From Candidatus Rokubacteria bacterium 13_1_40CM_69_27 (GTDB taxonomy: Bacteria > Methylomirabilota > Methylomirabilia > Rokubacteriales > CSP1-6), in NCBI GenBank assembly GCA_001917535.1, contig MNEF01000017.1:1-42362 (forward strand): a stretch of DNA of 42,362 bases. The letters are read 5' to 3'. The notes beneath the pieces are model-generated. The model saw only the letters and a program-made list of their open reading frames with translations, searched no databases and had not been told where the DNA came from. This document shows, piece after piece, positions 33,614-41,847 of this stretch. Numbering within the stretch: the stretch's first letter is position 1; every line of letters begins with the position of its first letter. The translations under genes were made by a program, and so were the position numbers.

Positions 33614-34606
33614 ATGAGCATACGTCGGCGATTGCTCCCCGTAGCGATCCTGGCGGTCGTCGCCTGGGAGACGTGGCGGGTGCTGACCCCGCCCGGCCTC
33701 CTCCGCGACGGGCCCCGGACCGTCGTCATCCCGGCCCACGCGAGCCTGGTGGGCATCGCCGCCCGCCTGAAGATGGCGGGCGCGATCCGCAGCCCCGAGG
33801 GCTTCCTGGTCCTGACCCTGGCCCGCGGCAGCCTGCGGTCCCTCAAGGCGGGCGAGTACGAGGTCCCCCGGGACGCCTCCACGCTGGACGTGCTCGCGCT
33901 GCTGGAGAACGGCAAGGTGCGCCAGCACCCCGTGTTGCATCCGGAAGGGGCGTCGCTCGCCGAGCTGGGGCGGACGCTGGAGAGCGCCCAGCTGGCGCGG
34001 ACCGCTGACCTCATGAAGGCAGCGACGGACCCGGGTTTCCTCCGTTCCCAGGGCATCGAGGGTCCCAGCGCCGAGGGCTACCTCTTCCCGGACACCTACA
34101 ACTTCGTCCGCGGCATGACACCCGAGCAGATGCTGGGACGCATGATCCAGCGCCTGCAGACCAAGCTCACGCCGGAGCTGCGGGAGCGGGCGCGGCAACG
34201 CAACCTGAGCATGCACGAGCTGCTCACGCTGGCCTCGATCATCGAGCGCGAGGCGGTGGTGCCCGGCGAGCGGCGGTTCATCTCGGCCGTCTTCTGGAAC
34301 CGGCTCAAGCTGGGGATGCCGCTCCAGGCGGATCCGACGGTCCAGTACGCCGTGGGCAAGGAGCGCCGGGCGCTGACCCGCGCCGATCTGACCACCGATC
34401 ACCCGTACAACACGTATCTGCGCGCGGGGCTCCCGCCCGGGCCCATCGCCAGCCCCGGCCTCGGCGCCATCGAGGCGGCGCTCGACCCCGCTCCGGTCAA
34501 GTACCTTTACTTCGTCAAGAAGGACGACCAGCACCATCACTTCTCCGTCACGGTCGAGGAGCACAACAGCGCCGTCGCCCGCTATCGGTTCGCACGCACC
34601 CGCTGA
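33614..34606 (+). CDS. mltG: Endolytic murein transglycosylase MltG (YceG family)
   Basis: 330 residues: an N-terminal membrane anchor (about 7-20), a LysM-like subdomain (about 35-105), and the YceG catalytic domain. TLASIIEREA carries the catalytic Glu211. NRLKLGMPLQADPTVQYA, TYLRAGLPPGPIASPG and FSVTVEEHNSAVARY are the family's conserved stretches. It cuts nascent glycan strands and sets their length. No ribosome site precedes the ATG; a -10-like box lies 8 nt upstream, so the mRNA may be leaderless. Confidence 0.92.
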   Translation: MSIRRRLLPVAILAVVAWETWRVLTPPGLLRDGPRTVVIPAHASLVGIAARLKMAGAIRSPEGFLVLTLARGSLRSLKAGEYEVPRDASTLDVLALLENGKVRQHPVLHPEGASLAELGRTLESAQLARTADLMKAATDPGFLRSQGIEGPSAEGYLFPDTYNFVRGMTPEQMLGRMIQRLQTKLTPELRERARQRNLSMHELLTLASIIEREAVVPGERRFISAVFWNRLKLGMPLQADPTVQYAVGKERRALTRADLTTDHPYNTYLRAGLPPGPIASPGLGAIEAALDPAPVKYLYFVKKDDQHHHFSVTVEEHNSAVARYRFARTR

Positions 34607-34618
34607 ACGTGCTATAAC
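34589..34618 (+). promoter_or_regulatory. Promoter upstream of plsC
   Basis: TTCGCA (34589-34594), 18-bp spacer, TATAAC (34613-34618) with TGC before it. It overlaps the 3' end of mltG. The plsC ATG is 10 nt after the -10 box and there is no ribosome site. Confidence 0.5.
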
Positions 34619-34628
34619 ACCCGGCGAA

Positions 34629-35300
34629 ATGGCGCCGTCGACGGCCGTCTCCGCCAAGCCGCGCGCCGCGATCGACGGCGCCGCCGAGCCTCTGCTCTAC
34701 CGCGCGCTGCGCGGGCCGGCGCGAGCGCTGCTCCAGCGCTGGTTCGACTTCGCCGCCGAAGGAGTCGAGCACCTGCCGGCGCGGGGCCCGTACATCGTGG
34801 CGGCGAATCACCACAACTACCTCGACGGCGTCCTGCTCGGCGCGGCCGTGCCCGAGCCCATCGTCTTCCTCGTGATGCCGCGCGTGTATCGGGCCACGCC
34901 GTTCCATCCACCCTTCCACCGCCACATCGGCTCGATCCCCATCAACCTCGAGCGGCCGGACGTCGCCGCGCTCCGGAGCGCGCTGGGGGCGCTCGAGCGG
35001 GGCCGCATCGTCGGGATCTTCCCGGAGGGCCCCTTCAGCGTCCGCGGCCGGCTCGCGCCCGGTCTGCCCGGCGTGGCGCTGCTCGCGCTGCACTCGGGCG
35101 CGCCCGTCGTCCCCGCCGCCATCCGCGGCACCTATCAGGCCCTGGTCGGGCGACGGTTCTACATCCCCCGCCGGCACCCTCTCGGCGTGAGATTCGGGCC
35201 GCCCCGCGTGTTCACGTCCGCCCGCGAGGCCCCCGCGCGCGAGGCGCGCGAGCGCGTGACTCAGCGGATCATGGCGGATATCGCCGCCCTCCTGTCTTGA
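34629..35300 (+). CDS. plsC: 1-acyl-glycerol-3-phosphate acyltransferase family protein
   Basis: A 223-residue PlsC-type acyltransferase. The catalytic HX4D is His61 to Asp66 (HHNYLD); block III is FPEG (131-134) with FSVRGRLAPGLPGVALLA; PVVPAAIRG is block IV. It transfers a fatty acyl chain to lysophosphatidic acid or a similar acceptor at the inner membrane. No membrane helix is strongly predicted, so it may be peripheral. The stop overlaps the TTG start of argH. Paralogues are common, so the symbol is by family. Confidence 0.82.
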   Translation: MAPSTAVSAKPRAAIDGAAEPLLYRALRGPARALLQRWFDFAAEGVEHLPARGPYIVAANHHNYLDGVLLGAAVPEPIVFLVMPRVYRATPFHPPFHRHIGSIPINLERPDVAALRSALGALERGRIVGIFPEGPFSVRGRLAPGLPGVALLALHSGAPVVPAAIRGTYQALVGRRFYIPRRHPLGVRFGPPRVFTSAREAPAREARERVTQRIMADIAALLS

Positions 35301-36676
35301 AGAAACCCTGGTCCGGACGGTTCACCGGGCGGACCGATCCGGGCGCCGAACGATTCACGGCCTCCCTGGGGTTCGACCGGCGGCTGGCGCCCTACGACAT
35401 CGAGGGCAGCGGGGCCTGGGCGCGAGCGCTCAGTCGCGCGGGCCTCCTCACCGAGGCCGAGCGCGACGCGATCCTCAAGGGACTCGAGATGGTCCGGGGG
35501 GAGATCGAGGGCGAAACGTTCCCGTTCCGCCCCGAGCTGGAAGACATCCACATGAACATCGAGCGCCGGCTCATCGAGCTCATCGGGCCGGTCGGGGGCA
35601 AGCTGCACACGGGGCGCTCGCGCAACGATCAGATCGCGCTGGACGAGCGGCTCTACCTCAAAGACGTGGTCGAGCGGGTGAGCCGCGGCCTCCGAACCAC
35701 CCAGTCGGCGCTGGTGGAGCGCGCCGCGACGACACTGGAAGCGCCCATGCCGGGCTACACGCACCTGCAGCGGGCTCAGCCCATCGTGCTCGCGCATTAC
35801 CTGCTCGCCTACGTCTTCATGTTCCAGCGCGACCGCGAGAGGTTCCAGGCCTGCCACGCCCGGGCCGACGTGCTGCCGTTGGGCAGCGGCGCCCTGGCCG
35901 GGACGGGCTTCCCCATCGACCGCGAAGCGCTGGCGCGTGACCTCGGCTTCGCCGCGCCGAGCCCCAACAGCCTCGACGCCGTCAGCGACCGCGACTACAT
36001 TCTCGAGTTCCTGGCCGCCGCCGCCATCACCGGCATGCACCTCTCGCGCCTGGCGGCCGACCTGACGCTCTGGGCCACCGCCGAGTTCGGCTTCGTGGAG
36101 TTCGCCGACGCCTTTGCCACCGGCTCGTCGATCATGCCGCAGAAGAAGAATCCGGACGTGGCCGAGCTGATCCGGGGCAAGAGCGGGCGCCTCTACGGCA
36201 ACCTGGTCGCCGTGCTCACGACGATGAAAGGGCTGCCGCTGGCCTACAACTCGGACATGCAGGAGGACAAGGAGCCGTTCTTCGACTCGGCCGACACGCT
36301 GGAGGCGATCCTGACCGTGCTGCCGCCGATGCTCGGCTCGCTCACCTTCAAGACGGAGCGCATGCGCCAGGCGGCCGGTGAGCACTTCGCCACCGCCACG
36401 GATCTGGCGGACTACCTCGTCCGGAAGGGGCTGCCGTTCCGCCAGGCTCATGAGGTGGTGGGCCGCGTCGTCCGCCACGCGCTCGACGCGGGCAAGACGC
36501 TGGAGGCGCTGAGCCTCGAGGAGCTGCGTCGCTTCTCCGATCTGTTCGCCGCCGACGTCCGCGCCGCGATCGCCGTCGACGCCTCGTTGCGGGCGCGGGC
36601 CGTCACCGGCGGTACCGCGCCGGACGCCGTCGGCCGGGCCCTGGCCCTCGCCCGCTCCTTCCTCAGCGCCCCCTGA
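35297..36676 (+). CDS. argH: Argininosuccinate lyase
   Basis: A 459-residue enzyme of the fumarase/aspartase superfamily that splits argininosuccinate into arginine and fumarate. It begins KKPWSGRFTG; the superfamily signature GSSIMPQKKNPD is present, with the catalytic Ser in this loop, and TGRSRNDQIALD is well conserved. The start is TTG at 35297, overlapping the plsC stop (TTGA), which fits the family N-terminus. The stop overlaps the ATG of the lipoprotein. Other arg genes are not in the window. Confidence 0.95.
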   Translation: MKKPWSGRFTGRTDPGAERFTASLGFDRRLAPYDIEGSGAWARALSRAGLLTEAERDAILKGLEMVRGEIEGETFPFRPELEDIHMNIERRLIELIGPVGGKLHTGRSRNDQIALDERLYLKDVVERVSRGLRTTQSALVERAATTLEAPMPGYTHLQRAQPIVLAHYLLAYVFMFQRDRERFQACHARADVLPLGSGALAGTGFPIDREALARDLGFAAPSPNSLDAVSDRDYILEFLAAAAITGMHLSRLAADLTLWATAEFGFVEFADAFATGSSIMPQKKNPDVAELIRGKSGRLYGNLVAVLTTMKGLPLAYNSDMQEDKEPFFDSADTLEAILTVLPPMLGSLTFKTERMRQAAGEHFATATDLADYLVRKGLPFRQAHEVVGRVVRHALDAGKTLEALSLEELRRFSDLFAADVRAAIAVDASLRARAVTGGTAPDAVGRALALARSFLSAP

Positions 36677-37758
36677 TGCGACGGCTCGCACCACTCGTGG
36701 CGCTCGGCGTCGCGCTGGTGGCGTGCGGCAAGGTGGGTCCGCCGGTGGCGCCCGAGCGGCGCCTGCCCCAGCCCGTCACCGACCTCCGCGGCGTGATCCA
36801 GAACGGTGGCATCGAGCTCAGCTGGACGAGCCCGACGCGGCGCGCCGACAACACGCGCCTGCGCGATCTGGCCGCGGCGCACGTCTTCCGTGCCGAGGAC
36901 GCCGGCCCCGGCGAGCCCAAGCCGGCGCTCCTCTCCCGGGGGCGGATCGTCGGCTATACCGAAGTGGCGACCATTCGCCTGGGCGGTCCACCCCCGGCGG
37001 AAGCGCCCGGGGCGGCGGTCGTCCAGGACAACGCCATCCGGCTGACCGACCGGCGGGGCCTCACCCCCGGGCGCCGCTACAGCTACGTCGTGGTGACCGA
37101 GGACGGCCAGGGACGCGTGAGCCCGCCCTCCTCGCGCGTGACGCTCACACTGATCGCCCCGCCGGAGCCGCCCGCGAGGCTCGCCGCCGTCGCCGGCGAG
37201 CGCGAGGTGAGGCTCCGCTGGGAGCCCCCGGCCCGCCTCGTGGACGGCACCGCGCCTCCCGGCCCGCTGGCCTACGAGGTGCTCCGCGCCGCCGACGCAA
37301 CCACGCCACCCGAAGTGGTGACGCCCGCGCCCATCGAGGCGACCCAACTCACCGACCGGAACCTCGAGAACGAGCACACGTACTACTACGCCGTCCGCGC
37401 CATCCGTCGCCAGGGAGAGACGATCGCCCGCAGCCAGCCGTCCCAGCGCGTGGCCGCCACGCCCGTGAAGATGACTCCCCCCGCCCCCCCCTCCGATCTC
37501 GTCGCCACGCCGGTCGGGACCACCGTACGTCTCAGCTGGAGGCCGAGCCCCGACCCCGACGCCGCCACCTACGTCGTCTACCGCGCCGCCGGCAGCGGTC
37601 CCTTCCAGCGCGTCGGCTCCACCAAGGCGCCCTCCACCGTCTTCGTGGACCGTGACGTGCCCAGCGGGATTTATAGGTACGTCGTGACGGCTCAGGATGC
37701 GAGCTCGCGCGCGAACGAGAGCCCGCGCTCGAACGAGGCGCGGGTCACGCTGCCTTGA
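36676..37758 (+). CDS. Lipoprotein with LptM-like start and fibronectin type III domains
   Basis: 360 residues. The signal peptide ends in LVAC; mature protein starts CGKVGPPVAPERRLP, which matches the C-G-x-x-G-P pattern of LptM/YifL lipoproteins that assist LptD maturation in proteobacteria. Unlike LptM (about 60-70 residues) it continues into two or three FN3-like domains (about 30-155, 160-262, 263-358) with the usual PP-SDL and WRPSPDPDAATYVVYR patterns. It lies between argH and lysA, and lptM-lysA adjacency is common. Whether it acts in LPS-transporter assembly is inference. Start overlaps the argH stop (TGATG). Confidence 0.75.
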   Translation: MRRLAPLVALGVALVACGKVGPPVAPERRLPQPVTDLRGVIQNGGIELSWTSPTRRADNTRLRDLAAAHVFRAEDAGPGEPKPALLSRGRIVGYTEVATIRLGGPPPAEAPGAAVVQDNAIRLTDRRGLTPGRRYSYVVVTEDGQGRVSPPSSRVTLTLIAPPEPPARLAAVAGEREVRLRWEPPARLVDGTAPPGPLAYEVLRAADATTPPEVVTPAPIEATQLTDRNLENEHTYYYAVRAIRRQGETIARSQPSQRVAATPVKMTPPAPPSDLVATPVGTTVRLSWRPSPDPDAATYVVYRAAGSGPFQRVGSTKAPSTVFVDRDVPSGIYRYVVTAQDASSRANESPRSNEARVTLP

Positions 37759-37783
37759 CTTCGCGCAGGCCGGGTGCTACGGT
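37755..37783 (+). promoter_or_regulatory. Sigma70-type promoter for lysA-dapA-dapB
   Basis: TTGACT (37755-37760), a 17-bp spacer, TACGGT (37778-37783) with an extended TGC. The -35 overlaps the stop codon of the FN3 lipoprotein. A transcript from here supports the lysA start at 37815. Confidence 0.6.
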
Positions 37784-37814
37784 CACGAAGGAAAACACCC
37801 GATATCACGCGAAG

Positions 37815-39065
37815 ATGGAACACATCGCGTATCGTCACGGCCAGCTCTCCTGTGAATCGGTCTCGCTCCGCGCGGTGGCCGAGGCCGTCGGCACGCCCGC
37901 CTACGTCTATTCCAAGGCTGCGCTGCTCGACGCCTTCGGCGCCTACGACCGCGCGTTCACGGACACGCCGCATCTGATCTGCTATTCGGTCAAGGCCAAC
38001 TCGACCCTCGGCGTGCTGTCCACGCTGGCCAAGGCCGGCGCCGGCGCCGACATCGTGAGCGGCGGCGAGCTCTATCGCGCGCTGCGGGCGGGCATTCCGC
38101 CCAGGAAGATCATCTTCGACGGCGTCGGCAAGACCCGCGACGAGATGCGTGACGCGCTCAAGGCCGACATCCTGATGTTCAACGTCGAGTCGATGAGCGA
38201 GCTGCGCGCCCTGGACGAGGTGGCGCGCGAGGTGGGGACCCGGGCGCCGGTGGCGCTGCGGGTGAATCCCGACGTCGACCCCCAGACGCACCCCTACATC
38301 GCGACGGGGCTGAAGACCTCCAAGTTCGGGATCCCTATCGACCTGGCCCTCGACAGCTACGCCGAAGCGGCGCGCCTGCCCGGCCTCGAGGTCGTCGGGA
38401 TCGACATGCACATCGGCTCCCAGCTCACCAAGACGTCGCCCTTCGCCGACGCGGCGGCGCGGCTGGGCGCGCTCGTCAAGATGCTCCGCGAGCGCGGGAT
38501 CGTCATTCGCCTGCTCGACGTCGGCGGCGGCCTGGGCATCCGGTACCGCGACGAGGCTCCGCCCAGCCCCCTGGACTACGCCCGCGCGGTGATCCCGCTC
38601 ATCAAGGAGCTGGGGGTCACAATACTGATAGAGCCCGGACGGTCGATCGTCGGCAACGCGGGAGTCCTCCTCACCCGTGTGCTCTATCGGAAGGAGACGC
38701 CGGACAAGCGGTTCGTCGTCGTGGACGCGGCCATGAACGACCTCATCCGGCCGGCGCTCTACAACGCCTACCACGAGATCCGGCCGATCGATGAGCGGCG
38801 GCTCACGAGCCCGGTGGAGACGGCGGACGTGGTGGGACCGATCTGTGAGTCCGGCGACTTCCTGGCCAAGGACCGCCCGCTGCCCCGAGCGGAGGAGGGC
38901 GACCTGCTGGCGGTGATGAGCGCGGGGGCCTACACTTCGGTGATGGCATCGAACTACAACACGCGCCCGCGGGCGGCCGAGGTGCTCGTCGACGGCAATC
39001 GCTACACGATCGTGCGCCGCCGGGAGACGTACGAAGACCTGGTGGCGGGGGAGACGGTGTTATGA
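37815..39065 (+). CDS. lysA: Diaminopimelate decarboxylase
   Basis: A 416-residue PLP enzyme of the alanine-racemase fold making lysine from meso-DAP. The PLP lysine is Lys60 (CYSVKANS); HIGSQL, GGGLGI and EPGRSIVGNAG bind the cofactor phosphate; CESGDFLA provides the active-site Cys from the partner subunit. The ATG at 37815 gives the usual start EHIAYRHGQLSCESV; a TTG at 37755 would add 20 residues but would place the start upstream of the promoter. Stop overlaps dapA (ATGA). Confidence 0.94.
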   Translation: MEHIAYRHGQLSCESVSLRAVAEAVGTPAYVYSKAALLDAFGAYDRAFTDTPHLICYSVKANSTLGVLSTLAKAGAGADIVSGGELYRALRAGIPPRKIIFDGVGKTRDEMRDALKADILMFNVESMSELRALDEVAREVGTRAPVALRVNPDVDPQTHPYIATGLKTSKFGIPIDLALDSYAEAARLPGLEVVGIDMHIGSQLTKTSPFADAAARLGALVKMLRERGIVIRLLDVGGGLGIRYRDEAPPSPLDYARAVIPLIKELGVTILIEPGRSIVGNAGVLLTRVLYRKETPDKRFVVVDAAMNDLIRPALYNAYHEIRPIDERRLTSPVETADVVGPICESGDFLAKDRPLPRAEEGDLLAVMSAGAYTSVMASNYNTRPRAAEVLVDGNRYTIVRRRETYEDLVAGETVL

Positions 39066-39949
39066 CGCGCACGCTGCAGGGTTCGCTCGTCGCCATGGTG
39101 ACCCCGTTCCGGAACGGGAAGGTCGATGAGGCGAAGATCCGCGAGCTGGTCGAGTTCCACGTCAAGCACGGGACGGACGCGATCGTGGCCTGCGGCACCA
39201 CGGGGGAGGACCCCGGCCTGAGTCACGACGAGCACGACCGGGTGGTGGAGCTGATCATCCAGACCGCGGCGGGTCGGCTCCCGGTGGTCGTGGGCACGGG
39301 ATCGAACTCGACGGCTCACACGATCGAGCTGACCAAGCACGCCGAGCGCGCCGGCGCCGCCGCCGCGCTGGTCGTCAACCCGTACTACAACAAGCCCACC
39401 CAGGAGGGGCTCTACCGGCACTTCCGCGCGGTGGCCGAGGCCGTCTCGATCCCCGTCCTCGTCTACAACATCCAGAGCCGCAGTGCGGTGAACGTGGAGA
39501 CCGACACGCTCGCGCGCCTGGCCCGCGACTGCAAGAACGTCGTGGGCGTGAAGGAGGCGTCCGGCTCGCTCGACCAGATGAGCCAGGTCATCGCCGCCTG
39601 CGGCCCCGACTTCACGGTGCTCTCCGGCGATGACAACCTGACGCTGCCGCTCATGGCCATCGGCGGTCGCGGCGTCATCTCCGTGATCGCCAACATCGTG
39701 CCCCGCGAGACCGTGGAGATGACCCATGCCGCGCTGGATGGGGACTGGAAGCGGGCGCGCGAGCTGCACTACCGGCTCTTCCCGCTGGCCCGGGCCGCCT
39801 TCATCGAGACGAACCCCATCCCGATCAAGGAGGCGATGGCCATGGCCGGGATGATCGAGCCGGAGTTCCGGCTCCCGATGTGCCGCATGAGCGACGCCAA
39901 CCGGGAGCGTCTGCGCGCCATCCTCAAGCCGTACGGCCTCGTGAAGTAG
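39062..39949 (+). CDS. dapA: 4-hydroxy-tetrahydrodipicolinate synthase
   Basis: A 295-residue TIM-barrel aldolase joining pyruvate and aspartate semialdehyde. The Schiff-base lysine is Lys164 (GVKEASG). CGTTGED (44-50) binds the pyruvate carboxylate and VNPYYNKPTQEGL (105-117) is the family signature. The loop NIQSRSAVN replaces the more usual NVPSRTG. It sits in an ATGA overlap with lysA and 22 nt before dapB, so the three are one operon. Confidence 0.94.
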   Translation: MTRTLQGSLVAMVTPFRNGKVDEAKIRELVEFHVKHGTDAIVACGTTGEDPGLSHDEHDRVVELIIQTAAGRLPVVVGTGSNSTAHTIELTKHAERAGAAAALVVNPYYNKPTQEGLYRHFRAVAEAVSIPVLVYNIQSRSAVNVETDTLARLARDCKNVVGVKEASGSLDQMSQVIAACGPDFTVLSGDDNLTLPLMAIGGRGVISVIANIVPRETVEMTHAALDGDWKRARELHYRLFPLARAAFIETNPIPIKEAMAMAGMIEPEFRLPMCRMSDANRERLRAILKPYGLVK

Positions 39950-39971
39950 CCCGCCGGGCGTCGAGGAGATC

Positions 39972-40772
39972 ATGACGGATGTCGTGGTGGCCGGCGCCGC
40001 CGGCCGCATGGGAAGTCGCATCGTCGCCTGCCTGGGCGAGGCCCGCGAGCTCCGCCTGGTCGCGGCGCTGGAGGCGCCGAGTCACCCCGCCCTGGGCAGG
40101 GATGCCGGGGAGACGGCCGGCGTGGGCCGGCTCGGCGTCGCGCTCGCGAGCGACGCCGCCGCCGCGCTGGTGCGGGACCGGGTGCTCATCGAGTTCTCGA
40201 CGCCGGAGGCGAGCCTCCAGCATCTGCGGCTCGCTGCCGCCTCCGGCGCCCGCGCGGTCATCGGCACCACCGGCTTCACCCCGAAGCAGCGCGAGGAGAT
40301 CTCCGACCTCGCCAAGAAGGCCGCGATCGTGCTGGCGCCCAACTTCTCGGTGGGAGTGACCGTCGCTCTCCAGGCCCTCGCCCTGATGGCTCAGGCGCTG
40401 GGCGACGAGTACGACGTGGAGATCTCCGAGATCCACCATCGGTTCAAGAAGGACGCGCCCAGCGGCACCGCGCTACGGATGGCCGAGGTCATCGCCGCGG
40501 CGCTGGGGCGCGACCTCGGGACCGTCGCCGTGTACGGTCGCCAGGGGCTGCCGGGAGAGCGCACAAAGAAAGAGATCGGGATCTTCTCTCTGCGCTCCGG
40601 CGACGTGGTCGGGGAGCACACGGTGTCCTTCGGCACCCTGGGCGAGCGCCTGGAGCTCGTCCATAAAGCCCACAACCGGGACACCTTCGCCCGCGGCGCC
40701 CTCCGGGCCGCGCGCTTCGTCACCACCCAGCCGCCCGGCCTCTACTCGATGCAGGACGTCCTCGGCTTCTAG
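39972..40772 (+). CDS. dapB: 4-hydroxy-tetrahydrodipicolinate reductase
   Basis: A 266-residue reductase giving tetrahydrodipicolinate, the substrate of DapL. The nucleotide loop is GAAGRMG (8-14). GTTGFTPKQ, the catalytic EIHHRFKKDAPSGTA and the C-terminal dimer part are standard. Start ATG at 39972 with GAGGAG upstream. The 160 bp after it contain a repeat and a gene remnant. Confidence 0.94.
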   Translation: MTDVVVAGAAGRMGSRIVACLGEARELRLVAALEAPSHPALGRDAGETAGVGRLGVALASDAAAALVRDRVLIEFSTPEASLQHLRLAAASGARAVIGTTGFTPKQREEISDLAKKAAIVLAPNFSVGVTVALQALALMAQALGDEYDVEISEIHHRFKKDAPSGTALRMAEVIAAALGRDLGTVAVYGRQGLPGERTKKEIGIFSLRSGDVVGEHTVSFGTLGERLELVHKAHNRDTFARGALRAARFVTTQPPGLYSMQDVLGF

Positions 40773-40820
40773 GAGTCTGTCGGCGAATGGCGCAAGCTCC
40801 CCGCGGCCACTGCTCGTCGT

Positions 40821-40870
40821 TTCGAGCGCCGGCTCCGCCGGCGCACTCTCCACTGGGGAGGTTCGGAGGG
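40821..40870 (+). repeat. Family 2 double-hairpin repeat, copy d, truncated
   Basis: Hairpin GCGCCGGCTCCGCCGGCGC, spacer ACTCTCCACTGGGGAGG, then only the first half of the second hairpin (TCGGAGG). At about 40868-40870 it passes into protein-like sequence. Confidence 0.65.
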
Positions 40871-40933
40871 GACCGGGTCGAGGTCCGTATCCCGGGCATC
40901 GGCAGCCTGCAGAACCCGGTGGTGAAGGTCTGA
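40868..40933 (+). pseudogene. C-terminal stump of a fumarylacetoacetate-hydrolase-family gene
   Basis: The frame reads GDRVEVRIPGIGSLQNPVVKV-stop. This is the very typical end of FAH/HpaG-type enzymes (GD-VEV-I-GIG-L-NPV). The rest of the gene is absent; upstream is repeat copy d. The stop TGA overlaps the folB ATG (TGATG), as if folB was once coupled to that gene. Confidence 0.6.
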
Positions 40934-41292
40934 TGCCGGACAAGCTGCTGCTCGACGACGTGAGGTTCTATGGCCAGCACGGCACCACCAAGGCCGAGCA
41001 GGCGCTGGGCGCGTGGTTCTCGGTGGACGCCGAGCTCTCGCTCGACCTGGCCGCCGCCGCCCTCTCCGACGACCTGGGGGCCACCGTCGACTATGGCCAG
41101 GTCGCGCACCGCATCGTCGAGATCGGCACCCGCAACCGCGTCAACCTCCTGGAGCGCCTGGCCAGCCTCATCGCCGAGGCGCTCCTGCGCGAGTTCCCCA
41201 CCCAGGAGGTGCGCGTCCGCGTGCGCAAGCTGACGCCCCCGCTCGAGGGGCTGGTGGGAACGCCGGGCGTGGAACTGACCCGCAGGCGCTGA
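40933..41292 (+). CDS. folB: Dihydroneopterin aldolase
   Basis: 119 residues, usual length. LLLDDVRFYGQHGTTKAEQALG is the conserved start with the active-site region; TVDYGQVAHRIVEI and FPTQEVRVRVRKLTPP are the other signatures. It cleaves dihydroneopterin to 6-hydroxymethyl-dihydropterin in folate synthesis. It overlaps folK by TGATG, and the ATG itself overlaps the stop of the FAH stump. A ribosome site GAAGG is a few nt upstream. Confidence 0.92.
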   Translation: MPDKLLLDDVRFYGQHGTTKAEQALGAWFSVDAELSLDLAAAALSDDLGATVDYGQVAHRIVEIGTRNRVNLLERLASLIAEALLREFPTQEVRVRVRKLTPPLEGLVGTPGVELTRRR

Positions 41293-41840
41293 TGGCCCGC
41301 GTCTACCTCGGCCTGGGCTCGAACCTCGGGGACCGGCTGGCGTTGCTCCGGGAGGCGATCGCGACGCTCCGGCGCACCGCCGGCATCGAGTTCGTCGACG
41401 CCTCGCGCCTCTACGAGACCGAGCCCTGGGAGAGTGAGCCCGGCCAGTTCCCGAGCCGCCGCGACTGGTATCTCAACTGCGCGGTCGTCATCGAGACGAC
41501 GCTCTCGCCGCACGACCTGCTCGAGCGCCTGCAGCAGATCGAGACGCGGCTCGGCCGCGAGCGCCCCGCCGTCACGCCGGAGGCGGCGCGCTTCGCGCCG
41601 CGCACGCTGGACATCGATATCCTGTTCTACGAGAAACGTGTGATCAGCGTGCCGGACCGGCTCCAGATTCCCCACCTGCTCCTGCACGAACGCGCCTTCG
41701 TGCTGCGTCCGCTGGCCGAGCTGGCGCCGGAGCTGGAGCACCCGACGCTCTACCGCACCGTCCGCGAGCTGCTCGAGGAGCTGGAGGACGAGCACGACGT
41801 CCAGCGCGGCGACTATCCCGCCCGCTGGTTCGAGGACTGA
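41292..41840 (+). CDS. folK: 2-amino-4-hydroxy-6-hydroxymethyldihydropteridine pyrophosphokinase
   Basis: 182 residues. LGLGSNLGDR (4-13) is the family start, LYETEPWE and NCAVVIETTLSPHDLL are typical, and RFAPRTLDIDILFY is the metal/ATP signature. HLLLHERAFVLRPLAEL closes the domain. It uses ATP to pyrophosphorylate the pterin made by FolB. The start at 41292 is coupled to the folB stop. folP and folE are not in the window. Confidence 0.94.
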   Translation: MARVYLGLGSNLGDRLALLREAIATLRRTAGIEFVDASRLYETEPWESEPGQFPSRRDWYLNCAVVIETTLSPHDLLERLQQIETRLGRERPAVTPEAARFAPRTLDIDILFYEKRVISVPDRLQIPHLLLHERAFVLRPLAELAPELEHPTLYRTVRELLEELEDEHDVQRGDYPARWFED

Positions 41841-41847
41841 GCCCGCC

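Noticed and set aside
37755-37814. TTG 37755 as the lysA start
   Set aside because: The extra 20 residues are unlike other LysA N-termini and would lie over the predicted promoter.
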